Positions 17,161-20,591 of a stretch of 20,591 nucleotides of DNA are shown piece after piece. The notes under the pieces are model-generated. The model was not told the origin of the DNA and ran no database searches. It saw nothing but the letters and a program-made list of their open reading frames with translations. Position 1 is the first letter of the stretch, and each line of letters starts with the position of its first letter. Source of the stretch: Catenaria anguillulae PL171 (Eukaryota; Blastocladiomycota; Blastocladiomycetes; Blastocladiales; Catenariaceae); NCBI GenBank assembly GCA_002102555.1, contig MCFL01000368.1, positions 1-20,591 on the forward strand, written 5' to 3'. A program made the position numbers and the translations under genes.

Positions 17161-18020
17161 ATGTCGCGCCCGCTCCAAGACGACGAGGTTCAAAACGAGA
17201 TGAAGAAGATGGTTGCCTTCATCAAGCAAGAAGCGCTTGAAAAGGCCAAGGAGATCAAAATCAAGGCCGACGAAGAGTTCAACATTGAAAAAGCCAAGAT
17301 TGTGCGCCAAGAAACCGCCACGATCGACGCCCTTTTCCAAAAGAAGATGAAGCAGTTTGAGGTGCAGCGCAAGATTGCCGCGTCCAACCACACCAACAAG
17401 GCCAAGGTCAAGGTGCTGCAAAAGCGCCACGACTTGCTTGCGCAAACCTTCAACGACACGCGCGCGCAGCTAGAGACCCTGACTGCGGATCAGCCAAAGT
17501 ACAAGGAGTTGATCAAGGGTTGCTGGTCCAAAGCTTTTTGGAGCTGCTCGAGACGGACGTCGTGGTGCAGTGCGTCGAGCGGGACGTGCTTGTGGTCAAC
17601 TCGGTCTTGGACGAGGCTAAGAAGCAGTATGAGGAGATTGCTGGCGCCAAGGTCAACGCCACTGTCGACACGAGCTCGCCCGTTGCCTGCATCCGCGTAC
17701 GTCTTGACGATTCTGTCCATTGAGCCTTTCTTTTTGACTATCCTGACATCCTCCTTGTTTTGATCGTTGTTGGCGTGTATCAGAATTGGCGGTGTAATTG
17801 TGTCGTCCAATGGCGGGCGTATCAAGGTGCTCAAACTCGCTCGAATCGCGTCTTCAAATTGCCTCGGATCAGGTTTGCTCCTTTTTCTCTTTCTCATGTT
17901 GCACGGCAACTTTCGCTCCCATGCTCACTCGTCATCGCCTTGTTTTGCTCATGTTTGTAGCTGCTTCCCGATATCCGTGTCACGCTGTACGGTGTGCCAC
18001 CCAACCCGCCGTTTCTTTGA
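17161..18020 (+). CDS. VMA4: V-type proton ATPase subunit E (three exons, three frame changes)
   Basis: Subunit E pairs with G to form the peripheral stalks that hold the V1 sector of the vacuolar proton pump. The ATG at 17161 opens MSRPLQDDEVQNEMKKMVAFI and a long charged coiled coil, typical of the family. The C-terminal globular domain follows: LLVQSFLELLETDVVVQC, YEEIAGAKVNATVD, GGVIVSSNGGRIKV, NSLESRLQIASDQ and LLPDIRVTLYG. Exons are 17161-17696, 17784-17872 and 17961-18020, with GTACGT and GTTTGC donors. Reading the conserved blocks needs one missing base near 17519-17521, one extra near 17679-17681 and one extra near 17830. With those the length is about 227 aa, the usual size. The blocks keep full conservation in three different frames, so errors or very recent damage are more likely than old decay. 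Confidence 0.88.
17697..17783 (+). other. V-ATPase E intron 1
   Basis: GTACGT...ATCAG, 87 bp, with CTGAC at about 17743-17747. It joins LPASA to IGGVIVSS if the frame used just before the donor is that of the start codon. Confidence 0.72.
17873..17960 (+). other. V-ATPase E intron 2
   Basis: GTTTGC...TTGTAG, 88 bp, T-rich. It joins ASDQ to LLPDIRVTLYG in phase 0, both parts conserved in subunit E. Confidence 0.8.
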
Positions 18021-18350
18021 CTGAGCGATTTCCGGCCTCGTTCGTCAGTCATGCCCATTCCCCTGCATCCTGTCGCTGTAGTGCAAGTGTTGGCGGAGAG
18101 AAGGCCCAGGTTGTGACATATGCACACCTGTGAGCCGTGTCCTGTTTGTCTACATATTGTCTTTGCCTTTCATTCATTCCATCATTTTGCGACGCAGGTG
18201 GCAAGAGAGCTCCCCCCATGGCAGTCAACGGGGTCATGATCAAGCATGAGATTCCGTGAAGTAGTTTACACCCAAATGTCAATGGATAAATCTCAAAACT
18301 CTATGCACTAAGGTCCAAGATCATATTCACCACCACCGTCATAAATCTCA
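18021..18350. other. Intergenic region between V-ATPase E and the Oca-like gene
   Basis: 330 bp with no gene. It contains the 3' end of the V-ATPase gene and an A-rich leader before the ATG at 18351. Confidence 0.6.
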
Positions 18351-19430
18351 ATGTCGTCATCATCGTCCAACACATCCTCACCTCTGCCAATGTCGCCGGC
18401 GCCACGTCCTTCCGCTTCCACGACGACCACAGCCACTCCGCTGCGTCGGCGAAGCAGCCTCGGCAGCACGTCCGCCCACACCCGCCTCCGCCGCTCGGCG
18501 CAACGGGCTCGTCCACATCTGCATCCTCCTCGTCCTCTCTCTTGGGCCAGTCCTCGTCCATATCGGCTGCAGGCGGCGGCGCCACGATCCACTCGCTGAT
18601 CGTCAAGGCAACCACCCTTTCGCCACCGCAACCTACTCCACTTGTACCCGCTCCCGCAACCGCCCAACCTCCCTTAGCCCCACCGACCCATGTGCTTCCG
18701 ACGGCCCATCCACCGGCGCCCTTGACGATCCCAGACAACTTTGCCCAAGTTGAGCCCGGCATCTACCGCTCCTCACTGCCGTCCGCCGCGTCCATTCCAT
18801 TTCTGCGCACGCTCGCCCTGAAAACCGTACTGCTCCTGACGCCCGACCTGCCATCACGCGCCGTGGCCGCATGGCTCGACGAATCGTGCATTCAAGTCAT
18901 TCACTTGGGCGCCGCACGTGCTTGGGGCGGCGGCCTGCTGATGGCGGCCAAGGCTCCCGACGGCTCAGGCACTCCGCCAACACATCCCGGATTGACCCCA
19001 TTGGCATCTGCACCCACGTCCCTTGCGCCCTTGTCGACCGCCTCGGGCGTGCCTGCAGCGCCATCCACGGGACAACCACGGGCCCCCAGTGGCGGCCCGT
19101 GTCTGAAGACCTCGTCAAGGACGCCTTGCAGCACTTGCTGTTGCCCTCAGCACACCCATCTTGGTAGCGTGCACCACGGGCATTCACGAGACTGGCACCG
19201 TGATTGGATGCATGCGGCGCATGCAGCGGTGGAACTTGAATGCCATTGCGTTCGAATACCGGCAGTTTGCGGATACCAAGGCGCGGTATGCGGCCGAGCA
19301 GATGATCGAGTTGTTTGACGTGGATTGGGTGGTGGTGCCAAGGGGAGCCGAGAACAAGGTGTGTGGATTGATTGTGGGTGCAGACGGTGGTGACGACGAC
19401 TACGGCGACAAAGTGCAAGTGAACGAGTGA
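18351..19430 (+). CDS. Oca/Siw14-family phosphatase-like protein, P-loop Arg missing (three frame changes)
   Basis: This belongs to the plant-and-fungi atypical dual-specificity phosphatase family (yeast Siw14, Oca1, Oca2, Oca4, Oca6), linked to inositol pyrophosphate turnover and stress responses. The N-terminus (MSSSSSNTSSPLPMSP) and the next 120 residues are Ser/Pro-rich. Then follow DNFAQVEPGIYRSSLPSAAS, FLRTLALKTVLLLTPD, VIHLGAARAW, WRPVSEDLVKDALQ and PILVACTTGIHETG with IGCMRRMQRWNL. The end is EYRQFADTKARYAAEQMIELFD. The signature Cys is present (19170-19172), but the Arg of C-x5-R is Glu (19188-19190), as expected of a non-catalytic, Oca4/Oca6-like member. The frame shifts three times, each as if one base were missing (about 18475-18500, 18936-19089 and 19140-19150). 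Together they return to the starting frame and give about 360 aa. A single-exon gene is assumed; the middle shift could hide a small intron. Confidence 0.75.
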
Positions 19431-20591
19431 GGCAAGTGTGCGATTTGAGGGTAATAAAGAGGGCCGTGGATGGAACTCATGCGGGACTTTACTGGCAAGC
19501 AGCGAGATCCGCGGATACCCAATTGATCGGGACTCAATCCCCATTGACGCAGTGATTCCCAATTTCAAGCAGCCTCGCTCGACCTCATCCATTTTTGAAG
19601 GCTCGCGCTCATGTCGCAATCCAACAACCGGTACTGGCCACTCAGGTGTTACGGTATTCGCTTGATGGGATTGTTCGAGAATGCACCTAACTTGTGGAAT
19701 GGATGACTGAGCAACGGCCCAGAACCACTGAAGTTCAAAGTCTTGGCAAGAAATCGTATCATCCATGATGTAGCGTACACTGCGGTATAAACGGGAATGA
19801 TTGGGCATTTACGTGGCAATGAAGGGCTACCGACTACCAAGCACATAATTACCCCGCAACATAGGTAAAAGGGGCACCAAGCTGTGCGTGTATCATGCGC
19901 CTGTGGTTGGCGAGTGAGCGCCCTTCAACGTTGATTCACTAACAAGCAACGTCCGCCGTATTGCACCGGCGAGGACGAGTCAACAGTGAAGCGGCAAGAG
20001 CAGGCAAGTCAACTTGCCGGCTTGGAATCGGCGATGGCTTGCGTCCTTCGATTGGTGTCCCTCATGACTGTTTGCGCCTTGAGGATTGGCCCATGTGCAC
20101 CGGAAGAAGGCAGAGCTCATGAATACGAGACGCGTCGTCGATGATGATGGAGGAAGGAAATGAGCAAACGCGTCTGGCAAGCCCATGATTTTTTGGTTGC
20201 CACTCGACCTGGTCAAGCCAGCGGCCGATCTAAATGAATTCATGAACTGGCTGGAAATAAAAAACGCAAAACAAGCGAAATGTGAGCCTGGTTACATTGC
20301 GATGATTGTCATGAGCCGCCTCGAACACCAACAAGTTCATGAGTGCGCCGACTGACCGATGAGCGATTCGTGCACTGCAATTTGGCTTGAGGGATGGTGC
20401 CACGGCGTGCACCTTTGGACGCAGTGATTGAGTGAATGAGCCGAGTCTGGTCGGATTTCATGACCGCGGGGAAGGTGCGAAAACTCATACAAGAATCGAG
20501 CGGTCCCCTCCGGCCATTCTTCTCCAACGAGCGGATTCCAACGTATCAAGACAAGACGGCTGGCTCGACTCCGCTCCCTCCCCATTCCCCC
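19431..20591. other. Right-hand region without a recognised gene
   Basis: After the Oca-like stop there is an AATAAA at 19453-19458, probably its polyadenylation signal. The remaining 1.1 kb contains only short frames (under 90 codons) without recognisable domains, and no tRNA-like structure that I could fold by eye. Confidence 0.55.
19453..19458 (+). terminator. Polyadenylation signal of the Oca-like gene
   Basis: AATAAA 22 bases after the TGA at 19428-19430, in the context GGTAATAAAGAG. Confidence 0.45.

Noticed and set aside
17498-17533. Tiny intron to explain the first frame change in V-ATPase E
   Set aside because: It would be about 34 nt with a weak donor, and would remove residues that align with the family.
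17505-17535. Programmed -1 ribosomal frameshift in V-ATPase subunit E
   Set aside because: No X-XXY-YYZ slippery heptamer occurs in the start-codon frame at this place, no such event is known for this subunit, and two further frame changes follow.
19049-19089. 41-nt intron in the Oca-like gene (GTGCCT...CCAG)
   Set aside because: It keeps phase, but it is far shorter than every other intron in the window (69-130 bp) and has no branch-like site.
1-20591. Transposons, retroelement remnants, CRISPR arrays or biosynthetic cluster
   Set aside because: No transposase, reverse transcriptase, integrase, terminal repeats, spaced direct repeats or secondary-metabolism enzymes were recognised anywhere in the window.

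Overview
The window reads as nuclear DNA from a fungus. It has short GT-AG introns (69-130 bp) with CTAAC/CTGAC-type branch sites, GPI-anchored Ser/Thr/Pro-rich wall proteins, a Pom33/TMEM33-type membrane protein, V-ATPase subunit E and an Oca/Siw14-type phosphatase-like protein. Base composition is moderately GC-rich with many simple repeats. A zoosporic lineage such as Blastocladiomycota is possible, but that is only a guess.

Layout, left to right. A repeat-rich intergenic stretch (1-1149) leads to a TMEM33/Pom33 gene (+, 1150-2049). A convergent two-exon gene for an unrecognised coiled-coil protein follows (-, 2433-4592). It shares a divergent promoter region with a secreted, GPI-anchored protein (+, 5243-6532). 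That protein has a histidine-brace (LPMO-like) domain, an Asn/Gly/His repeat tract and a Cys/Thr repeat tract. Next is a smaller secreted GPI-type protein (+, about 7140-7718) with a related C-terminal motif. Then come two paralogous 12-helix MFS-type transporters (+, 9011-11021 and 14605-16387) on either side of an intronless Ser-rich disordered protein (+, 11659-13326). The right side holds the V-ATPase subunit E gene (+, 17161-18020), an Oca/Siw14 family gene whose P-loop lacks the catalytic arginine (+, 18351-19430), and about 1.1 kb with no gene that I can support.

The genes do not form one pathway. Two local groupings stand out: the adjacent wall proteins at 5.2-7.7 kb and the transporter pair at 9-16.4 kb. 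The paralogs share their first and last introns at identical sites and phases. The downstream copy lacks the three internal ones and has 55 consecutive T in its last intron.

The main caution is sequence quality. TMEM33/Pom33, V-ATPase E and the Oca-like gene are each clearly homologous along their length, but each needs one to three single-base frame changes to be read. The changes mostly lie in or near short homopolymers, which points to uncorrected indel errors more than to decay. A set of degenerate second copies cannot be excluded from sequence alone.
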